From NCBI GenBank assembly GCA_026706025.1, contig JAPOZO010000030.1, positions 29,844 through 93,843 of the forward strand: 64,000 bases of DNA, given 5' to 3'. The notes under the pieces are model-generated. The model was not told the origin of the DNA and made no database searches. It saw only the letters and a program-made list of their open reading frames with translations. This DNA comes from Candidatus Poribacteria bacterium. GTDB lineage: Bacteria > Poribacteria > WGA-4E > WGA-3G. A program made the position numbers and the translations under genes. Position 1 is the first letter of the stretch, and each line of letters opens with the position of its first letter. Positions 8,438-17,383 of this stretch are shown here, in pieces.

Positions 8438-10405
8438 TTGCGTTCCAAAAAACTTTTACCTTTCTATGTGTTAATCACGCTTCTTGTCTCTGGTCTCATC
8501 GGTCTCTATATCTTTTGGAAAATCGACCCATCGAACCAAAAATTTGCGCAACCACCAGAAAAACTCACGCCGATTGCCGAGTTCAACCACGAAGCTCGGA
8601 TTTACGATGTCGCTTTTTCGCCTGTGGATGCCTCGCTTGTCGCGGGTGCCGACGATAATAACACAATAAAGTTGTGGCACTTCGCCAACACTGTAGCACC
8701 TCAAGCAATTCTCAGGGGGCACATTGGTCCGGTTAAATCAATTGCTTTCTCACCTGATGGGAAATTGCTCGCGAGTGCGGGTTTCTTTTATAGTCGGGTT
8801 ATATTATGGGATGTGCTTTCGGCAACGAAAATCAATTCCCTTGAGACTCCCGCCATAGCAGTCGCTATTTCGTCGGATGGGTACTATTTGGCGACTGCCG
8901 GTAGGCACTTGAAACTCTGGGACATTCGTAATCCAAAGGAGATAGCGGAGGTTGAGACGTTCCCACACGATAAATCGGTGCTACTTTGGACGGTTAACTT
9001 CTCACCCGATGGGAAGTGGCTCGCGTGCGGAGATGAAAATGGCAGACTCAAAGTTTGGGATATACAGCATAAGAAACTTGTCCGATCCGTGAAAGCAAAT
9101 TCCGATGAAATCCGATCTGTTCGATTTTCTGCTGACGGTCGCTTTCTCGCGAGTACTGGATTATATAGCCATACGCTATGGCGTTTACCAGAGTGGCAAC
9201 TTCACGGCAAGATAATTGGCGAAGGGATAGGCGTAGATGTCGATTTTTCTCCTGATGGCAAAATGTACTCGACCCCTAATCTCAGAGGAGTGATCCTCCG
9301 TTCCGCTACGAGTGGTGCGCGAATTGTTTCGCTTGAAAGTACTACAGGCGCAATCAGATCTATTGATTTTTCACCAAATGGGAATATGCTTGCCAGTGGT
9401 GGTAAAGATGAGACGCTTCGTTTGTGGAATGTTTCAGCACAGCAATTAACAAGGATTGACACCACCCAACACGATGTCGTTCGACTGATCTACTTTCTTT
9501 CCAAGGAGCGTCCACCGCAGCGCAGCATCATTGTCAAATTGGATAGACTGATAAGACAAGCCCAACGTTTTTACGCCATTCAGATGAAAAGCCATGGGTT
9601 TGAGAGAAAAACCTTTACTTTTGAGACTGATGCCCATCGTAAAGCAAAGGTATATCTCCTCAAAGCACAACGTCCTGACGATTATTATCACGAAGATACT
9701 ATTAAAAAGATCAGAACAGAGGTCACCAAACATTTTGATCGCTCAAAAAACATCCTGCTCATTGCTGTAGATATTAAAAGTGGTATATTTTTTGGCAAAG
9801 ATAGCACAACATCTGGGGTAGGTGGTGTTACACCCTTTACATACGACAATGAACTGAACAGATCACTCCATGGTGGGAGTGCTTTCGTTTCTGCTTCCCA
9901 TAACGATTTAGAGTGGGATACGATTGCCCATGAACTCGGGCACGCTTTTGGTTTACAACACGATTTTCGTGGACGTAATCGCAGCATTATGTCTTACGCA
10001 AGTGGAAGGTATGAATTGTCGAAATGTGCTGCTGAATGGTTGGATAAAAACCGATTCTTTAATCCGAATCAACCCTTTTTTGATAAACGCGCCACAATAG
10101 AGATGCTCTCACTCTCCAATGCTTCTGATGCCCCCACCCTCCAATTTGAGGTTACTGATGAAGATGGGCTTCATCAAGTCCAACTGATTGTGCCAACAAC
10201 CCGGCGCGACCCCGTCACGAAACAAGGTTTCAAGCTGCACAGTTGTCAATCGCTAAATGGAGCGGAAAAGGCTACAGTTACATTTGAATTGCCAAAAACT
10301 TCTGTCAAGGAAATTGAACTCTGGATGATGGACCTGCACGGAAACATTGTATGGAGAGAATTTGACCTCAGCAAGGATTCAGCACAACTGTCTGAAGAGC
10401 CTTAG
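8438..10405 (+). CDS. Membrane-anchored WD40 propeller with C-terminal metzincin-type zinc protease (TTG start)
   Basis: 655 residues. The start is taken as TTG at 8438, preceded by AAAGGA. The ATG five bases upstream is in another frame and hits a stop after 13 codons. The N-terminus from the TTG (MRSKKLL) matches the paralogues' MKSKRLF. It has one hydrophobic anchor, WD40 blades, then a zincin domain with HELGHAFGLQH (H498, E499, H502, H508) and a Met-turn SIMSYASG, so the zinc site is intact. The shared AEWLDKNRFFNPNQPFF block follows, then a C-terminal beta domain. It lies 126 bp after the third copy and 22 bp before coaD. The protease target is unknown. Confidence 0.87.
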   Translation: MRSKKLLPFYVLITLLVSGLIGLYIFWKIDPSNQKFAQPPEKLTPIAEFNHEARIYDVAFSPVDASLVAGADDNNTIKLWHFANTVAPQAILRGHIGPVKSIAFSPDGKLLASAGFFYSRVILWDVLSATKINSLETPAIAVAISSDGYYLATAGRHLKLWDIRNPKEIAEVETFPHDKSVLLWTVNFSPDGKWLACGDENGRLKVWDIQHKKLVRSVKANSDEIRSVRFSADGRFLASTGLYSHTLWRLPEWQLHGKIIGEGIGVDVDFSPDGKMYSTPNLRGVILRSATSGARIVSLESTTGAIRSIDFSPNGNMLASGGKDETLRLWNVSAQQLTRIDTTQHDVVRLIYFLSKERPPQRSIIVKLDRLIRQAQRFYAIQMKSHGFERKTFTFETDAHRKAKVYLLKAQRPDDYYHEDTIKKIRTEVTKHFDRSKNILLIAVDIKSGIFFGKDSTTSGVGGVTPFTYDNELNRSLHGGSAFVSASHNDLEWDTIAHELGHAFGLQHDFRGRNRSIMSYASGRYELSKCAAEWLDKNRFFNPNQPFFDKRATIEMLSLSNASDAPTLQFEVTDEDGLHQVQLIVPTTRRDPVTKQGFKLHSCQSLNGAEKATVTFELPKTSVKEIELWMMDLHGNIVWREFDLSKDSAQLSEEP

Positions 10406-10427
10406 TTTCATCAGAAAGGAAATCATA

Positions 10428-10940
10428 ATGCCGAAAAAAATCGCTATCTTCCCCGCCAGTTTCGACCCTGTCACCAACGGACACGCTGACCTCATTGACC
10501 GTATTTGCAACCTTGATGTCTTTGACCAACTCATCGTTGCTATTGGTGTAAATCCAGAAAAACCAGCGCGTTTTACGCTTGAGGAGCGCACTGAGATGCT
10601 TAAAACCGTCATTGAACCGTATCCGCAAGCCACAATTGATGGTTATACCGGGTTGACGGTACATTATGCACAAACACGTGGCGCGTGTGCTATCATCCGA
10701 GGACTCCGCGAAATCTCCGATTTTGAATGGGAATTCAAGATGGCACGGATGAATCAGCAGATCGCACCAGACATTGATACCGTCTTTATGATGGCAAATA
10801 CACAATATGCGCACATTAGTTCAACGCTCGTGATGGAGGTCGTCCAGATGGCACAGCAAAAGTTAAGCGAGAAGAAGTTACAAGAGATGGTGCCAGCAAT
10901 TGTGGTCGAATTTATCAAGAAGAAATTTGATGTATTATAA
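10428..10940 (+). CDS. coaD: Phosphopantetheine adenylyltransferase
   Basis: 170 residues. Transfers AMP from ATP to 4'-phosphopantetheine in coenzyme A synthesis; cytoplasmic. The N-terminus has the nucleotidyltransferase signature ASFDPVTNGH with the T/HxGH motif. Further on are AIIRGLREISDFEWE and the C-terminal YAHISSTLVMEV (the ISSxxVRE-type motif). Length is normal for the family. The start at 10428 follows AAAGGA; a longer in-frame ORF from 10347 is an upstream extension into the WD40 gene. Downstream of the WD40-protease operon and probably read through from it, an unexpected partner for a housekeeping enzyme. Confidence 0.96.
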   Translation: MPKKIAIFPASFDPVTNGHADLIDRICNLDVFDQLIVAIGVNPEKPARFTLEERTEMLKTVIEPYPQATIDGYTGLTVHYAQTRGACAIIRGLREISDFEWEFKMARMNQQIAPDIDTVFMMANTQYAHISSTLVMEVVQMAQQKLSEKKLQEMVPAIVVEFIKKKFDVL

Positions 10941-10962
10941 AGGGTTATCACGCATCAGAGGC

Positions 10963-11080
10963 CGATTATTAGTTAAGAGATGATTAGCGACAATCATACC
11001 AAACTTGGAGGGCACCACGGAGGGGTAAATTGTTACAGAGTCCTCTTAACTGAAAACTGATAACCGATAACTGAAAACTA
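10963..11080. repeat. Dispersed intergenic repeat (TTAAGAG...CTCTTAACTGA type)
   Basis: AGTTAAGAG near the left end pairs with CTCTTAACT near the right end, followed by short direct words such as AACTGATAACCGATAACTG. Similar sequence lies at 27397-27500 and 40448-40550, always between genes. It has no coding content and looks like a MITE-like or REP-like element. Confidence 0.55.
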
Positions 11081-13438
11081 TTAAAACCGATTGTCCAAAC
11101 TCACACTCACATTAAAGCCGGGCGCGTTTACGCCGGAACCGTGCGGACGATACCGCTGGTTGAGCAGGTTTTCAAGTGCTAATGTCAAACGTGTGGATTC
11201 AAAGAGTTTGACCCCGCCACGAATATTGAGCGTCCACCATCCCGGTGTACCGGCATCTATAGCATTGCCATTAGCGTCAAATTCAACTTCCGCCGGATCG
11301 CGTGTCTTTCCTTGTATCCGCGGGTCGCGGATGTCGCTCCGGTTTAGTCGCCGCTGTTCCGCTGCACCCCGTACATAGAACGTTCCCCAAAACTGGGTGT
11401 TCAACGGTTCCCACTGGATACCGACAATACCGTTCAACGGCGGTTCTCTTCGAGTACGTGCTTCCCACGGTTTCTCCGGATCGGGTGCTTTGCCACCAAT
11501 CTTGAGGACTTCGCCACGTAGGAGTGCTGCATTACCAAAAACCGACCAAGCGGGGAGAATTGGGATGCGTCCGGCGACTTCAACCCCCTGATATTGTGCC
11601 TCATCAACGTTATCAAACACGAGGACATCAATACCATCGTATTCCTTGATTAGGTCTTGGTGGAGTTGCGGTAGCGTTTTCCCTTGATACGCTTCTTGAA
11701 CAGATTTGCGCGCAACTAAACCACTAACTCGACTGTAGAACAGTGTTAAGGCACCACGGAAGTAGGAATGTTGTGCCTTGAGACCACCTTCAACTGTCCA
11801 TGAAGTCTCAGGTCTCAGGTCCGGACTCGGTGCCGTGACACCCTCATTGGTGACTTCCACCGCCGTTGTATCGTTCAACGAAGGCGCACGGAAGGCTGTG
11901 CCAAAATTGCCGACGACATTCAAGTACTCCGTCAAACCGACGACCACCCCGGCACTTCCTGTTAAACTGCTGTCGAATACATTGAACTCGTCAAAAGCCG
12001 GATCTCGGACGGAGAGGTCTGCATTGGTTTGATAAAACGTCGCGCGTCCACCCAGTATGAGTTCTACCCGCTCATGAACCTGAATTTCATCTTGAAGATA
12101 CAGGCTTGCATCCCAAAACTGAGATCCGCTAATAAAGCGTCCCTTTTCTTCGTCAATATCTTCTTTGCCCGCATCAGTTTTGACGGTACGGCTCTGTATC
12201 GTATCAAGGTAGAATTCAGCACCACCGACCAAACGTTGACGCGGAAGGATCGAACTGACCGTTTGCGTACTCAAACCGAGGGTGTTAACAGTATCGTATC
12301 GCTGCCGTCGAGCTGTTGCACCGCGTACCACCTCGTTTCGTCCCTCTTTTTGACGATGATAAGAGGCTGTCACTCGGAACGTGTCAATGTTCGCTTCTAC
12401 TGGATTAACTATATAGTTGGCATAAGCGAGGTCACGATCTTGCGGTTCAAAAAAGAACTCGGCAAACTCCTGCGGTGCGATCTTATCATACCGCGGTGTT
12501 TGCGGCTGCCGCCACATCTGGTAAGCAATGTTGATAGTGCTTGTGTCGTTAAGTTGATACCCAAATTTTGCATCGGTGTTAAAGGCACTCCAACCTAACG
12601 GACCTTCAGTGTCAATAAGCCATCTGTCAGGAATATTATCCTTTGGTAGTTCACGCACCTCATCATAATCATAGAGCTTCACCCCACTCGGCATATCGTC
12701 CACTATTTCATACTTCCGATTCTTGTAGTGGAGGTCATATCCACTTCCGGGATTTACGTCACCGTAGTCTCGCACGCCGCCACCAACGATGAATCCGAAT
12801 CGACCTCGGTTCCCTGTTACCTCTAACCGACCGAGTTTTTCCTGTGTGGCAGTTGAGTAGCGAGCAAGCAGTCGTGGATGTATAGCCAAAGTTTCTTGCG
12901 ATGGATTGATCGGTACTGCTTTTGTAAAGAAACTAACAACACCTCCCATTGCACCACTACCATATAGCATAGAACTTGAACCGAGTAATACTTCAGCGCG
13001 TTCTAACATTTCTGGTGCGATGGTTGCTGTGTATTGGTTTGGTCCTGAGCGAAATGTCGAATTATTGAGACGGACCCAATCAACCTGTATCAACGTCTGG
13101 TAACCGGTTAAGCTTCGGAGCATCGGTGAACCTTGTCCGACTGTCGTCTCCTGAGCGATTACGCCGACAGAATCACGAAGTAGGTTCGGCGCGTGTTCTA
13201 CGTTGGACCGTTCCAATTGTTTTAAATCCAGAACTGTAATGGCGTTAGGGGTTTTGAAAGGCTCTTTCTCAGCACGTATGGCTGTTACCGTCACCTCCGG
13301 CACCTCCACAACTTTCTCCTCGTCCACAATTTTTTTGTCGGCTTTTTTATCAGCATGTTTTCTCGCGACCGTAGATGGCATCCAAATTGTGAATAGCATT
13401 AAGTTTAGAATAATAAAAAAATAAAGCGATTTTTGCAT
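11081..13438 (-). CDS. TonB-dependent outer-membrane receptor
   Basis: 785 residues. Outer-membrane beta-barrel for active uptake of a large substrate (siderophore, cobalamin or glycan) powered by TonB. There is an N-terminal signal peptide (~1-25), a Lys-rich linker, then the TonB-box-like VPEVTVTAIR and the plug domain (~55-180: ITVLDLKQLER, GQGSPMLRSLTGYQTLIQVDWVRLNN, LGSSSMLYGSGAMGGVVSF). The barrel follows and ends in the typical LALENLLNQRYRPHGSG block with a terminal aromatic (DNRF). The start is supported by TAGGAGAAAA before the ATG. It stands alone; no TonB, ExbB or periplasmic binding protein lies beside it, so the substrate cannot be deduced. Confidence 0.94.
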   Translation of the reverse strand: MQKSLYFFIILNLMLFTIWMPSTVARKHADKKADKKIVDEEKVVEVPEVTVTAIRAEKEPFKTPNAITVLDLKQLERSNVEHAPNLLRDSVGVIAQETTVGQGSPMLRSLTGYQTLIQVDWVRLNNSTFRSGPNQYTATIAPEMLERAEVLLGSSSMLYGSGAMGGVVSFFTKAVPINPSQETLAIHPRLLARYSTATQEKLGRLEVTGNRGRFGFIVGGGVRDYGDVNPGSGYDLHYKNRKYEIVDDMPSGVKLYDYDEVRELPKDNIPDRWLIDTEGPLGWSAFNTDAKFGYQLNDTSTINIAYQMWRQPQTPRYDKIAPQEFAEFFFEPQDRDLAYANYIVNPVEANIDTFRVTASYHRQKEGRNEVVRGATARRQRYDTVNTLGLSTQTVSSILPRQRLVGGAEFYLDTIQSRTVKTDAGKEDIDEEKGRFISGSQFWDASLYLQDEIQVHERVELILGGRATFYQTNADLSVRDPAFDEFNVFDSSLTGSAGVVVGLTEYLNVVGNFGTAFRAPSLNDTTAVEVTNEGVTAPSPDLRPETSWTVEGGLKAQHSYFRGALTLFYSRVSGLVARKSVQEAYQGKTLPQLHQDLIKEYDGIDVLVFDNVDEAQYQGVEVAGRIPILPAWSVFGNAALLRGEVLKIGGKAPDPEKPWEARTRREPPLNGIVGIQWEPLNTQFWGTFYVRGAAEQRRLNRSDIRDPRIQGKTRDPAEVEFDANGNAIDAGTPGWWTLNIRGGVKLFESTRLTLALENLLNQRYRPHGSGVNAPGFNVSVSLDNRF

Positions 13439-13739
13439 AGTAGTTTTCTCCTACGGAATTTACTTTTCTGTGTCCTCGGCATCCTATGCCATCTACAACC
13501 AACCTCTATCAATGTTATAATATGCAAATTGCATGCCACCCAAAATTTTGCTTGAAATTGGTGAATTTCAACCCATTTTCGTCATAATTTGTGCTATGGT
13601 GTTCATTTTTTGAACAATTTTTATCAGATGCGGTCCGGCATATCCGCATCTCGCGTCAAAAATTAACGCTTGCGTTTTGCCATAGTTTGTGATAGGTTAC
13701 ACATTATATAACTCCGTAAACCCAAAAGAGGTTCAACAA
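13439..13739. promoter_or_regulatory. Divergent intergenic control region
   Basis: The region separates the TonB receptor (minus) from the next secreted protein (plus). It holds a TATAAT at 13516-13521 and, directly after it, a small dyad ATGCAA-A-TTGCAT (13522-13534) that could be an operator. No coding signal was seen. The assignment to either gene is uncertain. Confidence 0.35.
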
Positions 13740-14768
13740 ATGGCACATTTCAGGTTGGCTTTCGTTTTAATGGCATTCGCGATCCTGTATACGGGGATCG
13801 CTGTGCCGGAAGATCAAGATACGTCAAAGGGCGGTACAATCATAGGGGATATTCAAGACACAACACTTCGTGAAAATTACCTGGGCGGGGTTCGGGTTGT
13901 ATGTGTAAACGCAGACGGTGCAGAGTTTGAAACGCACTCTGATAAAGACGGACATTTTGAACGTGCAGGTTTACCCGCAGGTCAGTACGTTGTCAACATC
14001 TATAAGCCCGGATACGAAGACCGTGTAGGAAAACCTGTTTCAGTTATTGATGATGGACGGCATTATGTCCCACTAACGATGAACATATCCAAGAACCCCA
14101 ACGGTAACAGCAACGGGGGCGGTGTCCTTCGGTTCTGGGCTTACAATCGCACTAAATCCGGAGGGCCAATGGAGGGGCTTGAGATTATAATTACCGGAAC
14201 TGTTGGCGTTGATTCACCAGTAGTGACTGGTATTTCCGGCGCACACGGACTATTTCAAAGTGACAAATTGTCTCCGGGAACCTACATCGTAACGCTCATC
14301 AAAAATGATTATTCTCTTGTTTGCCCAATGACTGTTCAGGCGGGCAGAATTACCGATGCCCGTATATTCCTCCCAATTCCCGATAAAAACACGGATGCCA
14401 ATGTTCCACAAGCACAGGAATCGGAGTGGGCAGATGCAAAAAATGTTATCCACGGCAGGATTTTTGAAATGGTGCCTTCTTATACTTTGTTGAGTAATGT
14501 TAAGGTTGTGATTGAGGACGCAAACCGGATTGTGTTTAGTGACACATCCAATGCCGATGGTGAATACGAGTGTCGGGGTTTGTCAGCAGGTCGCTATCTC
14601 ATTAGCCTCCATAAAGACGGATATATTGAGAAAGAAGGGATGCCCCTAATTGTTACGAACAATGGAAACCATGCTCTGGGGGTTACTGAAGAAGGTATGT
14701 TTGTCAGTTATGCCGTGGTTGCCGACGGAAGCACCTTTAAACTCACACATGGAATGCGGAAAAAATAG
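13740..14768 (+). CDS. Secreted protein with three carboxypeptidase-regulatory-like domains
   Basis: About 342 residues from the ATG at 13740, which follows AAGAGG and begins directly with a signal peptide (MAHFRLAFVLMAFAILYTG). An in-frame ATG at 13689 would add 17 non-signal residues. Three CarboxypepD_reg-like beta-sandwich repeats are visible, each with a GxVxVxxxDGxxFxTxSDxxGxFxxxGLPAGxYxVxxxKxGY pattern, at about residues 30-115, 140-215 and 240-335 (for example AGLPAGQYVVNIYKPGYE, LSPGTYIVTLIKNDY and LSAGRYLISLHKDGY). Such domains are adhesive or structural modules. It is paralogous to the next coding gene downstream. No anchor was seen, so periplasmic or secreted. Confidence 0.75.
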   Translation: MAHFRLAFVLMAFAILYTGIAVPEDQDTSKGGTIIGDIQDTTLRENYLGGVRVVCVNADGAEFETHSDKDGHFERAGLPAGQYVVNIYKPGYEDRVGKPVSVIDDGRHYVPLTMNISKNPNGNSNGGGVLRFWAYNRTKSGGPMEGLEIIITGTVGVDSPVVTGISGAHGLFQSDKLSPGTYIVTLIKNDYSLVCPMTVQAGRITDARIFLPIPDKNTDANVPQAQESEWADAKNVIHGRIFEMVPSYTLLSNVKVVIEDANRIVFSDTSNADGEYECRGLSAGRYLISLHKDGYIEKEGMPLIVTNNGNHALGVTEEGMFVSYAVVADGSTFKLTHGMRKK

Positions 14769-15196
14769 AATTGCTAAATGGACGCGCTTTCAAAGCGTCC
14801 TTACCGATGATAGGTTGACTGGGGGATTTAAAAAAGAAAAAAGATGGGGCATTTTAGGGGACCCTCATAAGTGTCAATTTTAGAAACAACAACCGTCTCA
14901 GACCCAGGTCCGGTAGGTTCGGTTTTGCGGCGTACGCGAAGAAACACTTTCTTCGCATTGGATTTTAGCGTTTGCAATACGCAGAAATACCCAAACAAAA
15001 ACACCCCAAATGCGATCTGCATTCCTAACCGAACCGGATACGACGCGGAAACCTTGAAGACTTCAAAACCCTCTTCAGTCCCGTAGGGAGGTTATGTTTA
15101 TAGAAGGACGTTTGAAAGAAGTATTCAACCCTGTAAGGGTGGCATGTTTATATTATGTATGCTAAAGTGCTGCAAAAAATCGCTAAATTGACACCT
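14769..15196. repeat. Intergenic repeat block with GGTAGGTTCGG inverted ends
   Basis: This is 428 bp without a convincing gene. At its left is a GGACGC/GCGTCC hairpin (about 14780-14800), a possible weak terminator. An element of about 130 bp (14909-15038) begins TCCGGTAGGTTCGGTT and ends AACCGAACCGGA, and shares these words with copies at 24455-24491, 33715-33747 and 63511-63580. CAATTTTAG and GGGGACCCTCAT words flank it and recur around the start of the next gene. Two GTAGGGAGGTTATGTTTATAGAA-like hairpin units follow near 15083-15155. Confidence 0.5.
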
Positions 15197-16375
15197 ATGG
15201 TACATTTTAGGGGGACCCTCATTTTAGTTGTGTGTATAGCTCTGTATATCGCTGGAGCCACCGCGCAGGAATCAGACACACTGGATGAAAAAGGCATTGT
15301 CCGTGGATATATTATAGATACAACTCCCGCGCAGCTGCCTATTGCTGGTGTGCGTGTTCAGATTGACAACGGAGAAGGGCATATTTTTGAAACAACGACT
15401 GCCGAAACAGGTGTATTCGTATACACAGATATACCCGCGGATGATTATCTGATTAATATCCACAAGTCTGGATACCAGAGTCGAATGGGAAAGCCTTTGG
15501 TGGTCACAAGCGGTGGTGTTCATTCTGTTCCACTTACAATGAACAAACAAGAGGATATATTTACCAAATTCCGGAATTTGTTCAGATCTGAAGAACAGCA
15601 AGGCGGCACGCTTCAATTACAAGTTACAACACCATCTCCGCAATCTGTTCCGATTGAAAATGCTAAAGTTACAATTTCGCAAATTCGTGGCAAAGGCAGC
15701 TTCCCAACAAATAATATCCGAATCACAGACGCGAGCGGAGAGTATCGGCACGACAATTTACCATCAGGGCACTACTTCGTTACCGTTCGTAAGGACAGTT
15801 ATCATACTACTTTTCCAATACCTGTCGAAGAAAATCGGATGGTGACTGCTGCTGTAGAATTTCCTATCTCTAATGGGACCGCGGACATCAACGTTTTACC
15901 TCCACACGAGACAGAAACAAAATGGGTGATTCGTGGTAAGATTTTTGAGATCGACTTCCAACAAACGCCAGTAAGCGATGTCGAAGTCCGGATTAGGGGT
16001 AGCAACTTGAAACACCCTAAAGTTGCTTATTCCAATGCGGATGGCGAATATGAGTTTGGCTTGCTTCCAGAGCACTACAGCATTTTCCTTGATAAAGATG
16101 GGTATGAGGAGGACGCAAGTGTCCGTACTGAAGTAGCTGTTAAGATTAGGCAAAGCAGTGTCACTGTGATTAAAGAAGGCATGTTCGTTGTTTACGAGAC
16201 AGTTGCGAAAGGGAATGTACTTGCGCTTAAACACGGCATATCGAGAAAAAGTTTTTTCAAGAAATATGGAAAAACGATTGAGGGCGCGCTTTTCGGAGCA
16301 ATCATCAGTGGTATATTAAGCTTTTTTATTTCAAGGTATTTAAACAAACGTCAACCAAAACACAGTTGGGAGTAA
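15197..16375 (+). CDS. Exported protein with three carboxypeptidase-regulatory-like domains and a C-terminal membrane anchor
   Basis: About 392 residues from the ATG at 15197, where a clear signal peptide starts (MVHFRGTLILVVCIALYIAG). An ATG at 15155 gives 14 more residues; neither has a strong ribosome-binding site. Three repeats match the previous protein (DIPADDYLINIHKSGYQ, LPSGHYFVTVRKDSYH, GLLPEHYSIFLDKDGYE). Unlike its neighbour it ends in a glycine-rich membrane segment (GALFGAIISGILSFFISRYL) and a short basic tail, so it should be anchored with the domains outside. The start region overlaps dispersed-repeat sequence, which may explain the poor start. The next gene begins 2 bp after the stop. 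Confidence 0.75.
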   Translation: MVHFRGTLILVVCIALYIAGATAQESDTLDEKGIVRGYIIDTTPAQLPIAGVRVQIDNGEGHIFETTTAETGVFVYTDIPADDYLINIHKSGYQSRMGKPLVVTSGGVHSVPLTMNKQEDIFTKFRNLFRSEEQQGGTLQLQVTTPSPQSVPIENAKVTISQIRGKGSFPTNNIRITDASGEYRHDNLPSGHYFVTVRKDSYHTTFPIPVEENRMVTAAVEFPISNGTADINVLPPHETETKWVIRGKIFEIDFQQTPVSDVEVRIRGSNLKHPKVAYSNADGEYEFGLLPEHYSIFLDKDGYEEDASVRTEVAVKIRQSSVTVIKEGMFVVYETVAKGNVLALKHGISRKSFFKKYGKTIEGALFGAIISGILSFFISRYLNKRQPKHSWE

Positions 16376-16377
16376 AT

Positions 16378-17379
16378 ATGGCAAAAGAGAAATTAAACTT
16401 TGCGTTCATAGGATGCGGTGGCAATGCACGTGGACACGGACGCAGCGTCTCAAGCGTCGAAGACGTGGAGATTGTTGCGCTTGCAGATCCGAGCGCGGGT
16501 TCACTCAATGCGTTCAAAGAGACTGTCGGTTTAGACGATTCGGTACCGACCTACGCCGACCATGTTGAGATGTTAGCCGCTGCCAAACCCGACGCTGTCG
16601 TCATTAGTTCGCCGCACGGTCTACATTTCCAACATATCATGGATGCCCTTGATGCCGGATGCCATGTTCATACCGAGAAGCCGATGGTTTGCACGGTGGA
16701 TCATGCTAAGCAGGTGATGGCGAAGGTGGAAGAAACCGGCTTGCACCTGATGATCGGCTACCAACGCCATCTAAGTCCTACCTACCAATACTGCCGCAAA
16801 GTTGTCCAGAGTGGTGAACTTGGACCTGTCAACTTCGTCTCCGCACATCAATCGCAGAATTGGTATCGCAATCAGCAGGGAAAATGGCGACAAGACCCAT
16901 TCCTCGGTGGTGGCGGTCAACTGAACGACTCTGGCAGCCATCTTATTGACATCTTGCTCTGGGTGCTGGAAGCGAGTCCGGATACCGTCTTCGCGATGAT
17001 AGATAACTTAGACATTGAAGTGGATGTCCTCACGGCAATGTCAATCAAGTTTGATACGGGTGCCTTGTGCAATATCAGCATTGTCGGACATGCCTACGGT
17101 GGCGTGCAAGAAGCATTTTCTATCTGGTTAGAGGAAGGCGCGCTTCACCTTCGCGAAGGCAAACTCCTTCGTCAGGAACAGTCAGGATCGCCAGAACCTG
17201 TTGACGCATCTGAACTGCCGGCATCAGGGAACAAGGATGTTGCCTTCATCGAGCTGATTCGCGGTGAACGGACGGAGAACCCGATCGGTGTCGAAAACGG
17301 GTTACGTGTCATCCAATTAACTGAAGCCGCTTGGCAGTCTGCCGAACTCGGTAAACCCGTCAAGGTGGATCTGAGTTAA
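16378..17379 (+). CDS. Gfo/Idh/MocA family NAD(P)-dependent oxidoreductase
   Basis: 333 residues. The N-terminal Rossmann domain starts FAFIGCGGNARGHGRS, and the family's conserved EKP triad is seen in HVHTEKPMVCTV. The C-terminal domain contains the GGGGQLNDSGSHLIDILLW block with the usual catalytic D/H region. These enzymes oxidise or reduce hydroxyl groups of sugars and inositols in the cytoplasm. The start at 16378 is set by GGGAG seven bases upstream. It is the first gene of a tight run with the ABC ATPase (4-bp gap), PhyH (1-bp overlap) and a second Gfo/Idh/MocA gene. The exact substrate is unknown. Confidence 0.9.
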   Translation: MAKEKLNFAFIGCGGNARGHGRSVSSVEDVEIVALADPSAGSLNAFKETVGLDDSVPTYADHVEMLAAAKPDAVVISSPHGLHFQHIMDALDAGCHVHTEKPMVCTVDHAKQVMAKVEETGLHLMIGYQRHLSPTYQYCRKVVQSGELGPVNFVSAHQSQNWYRNQQGKWRQDPFLGGGGQLNDSGSHLIDILLWVLEASPDTVFAMIDNLDIEVDVLTAMSIKFDTGALCNISIVGHAYGGVQEAFSIWLEEGALHLREGKLLRQEQSGSPEPVDASELPASGNKDVAFIELIRGERTENPIGVENGLRVIQLTEAAWQSAELGKPVKVDLS

Positions 17380-17383
17380 GCTA

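Noticed and set aside
12029..12598. 189-residue plus-strand ORF
   Set aside because: Antisense to the TonB-dependent receptor, with no domain or ribosome-binding site.
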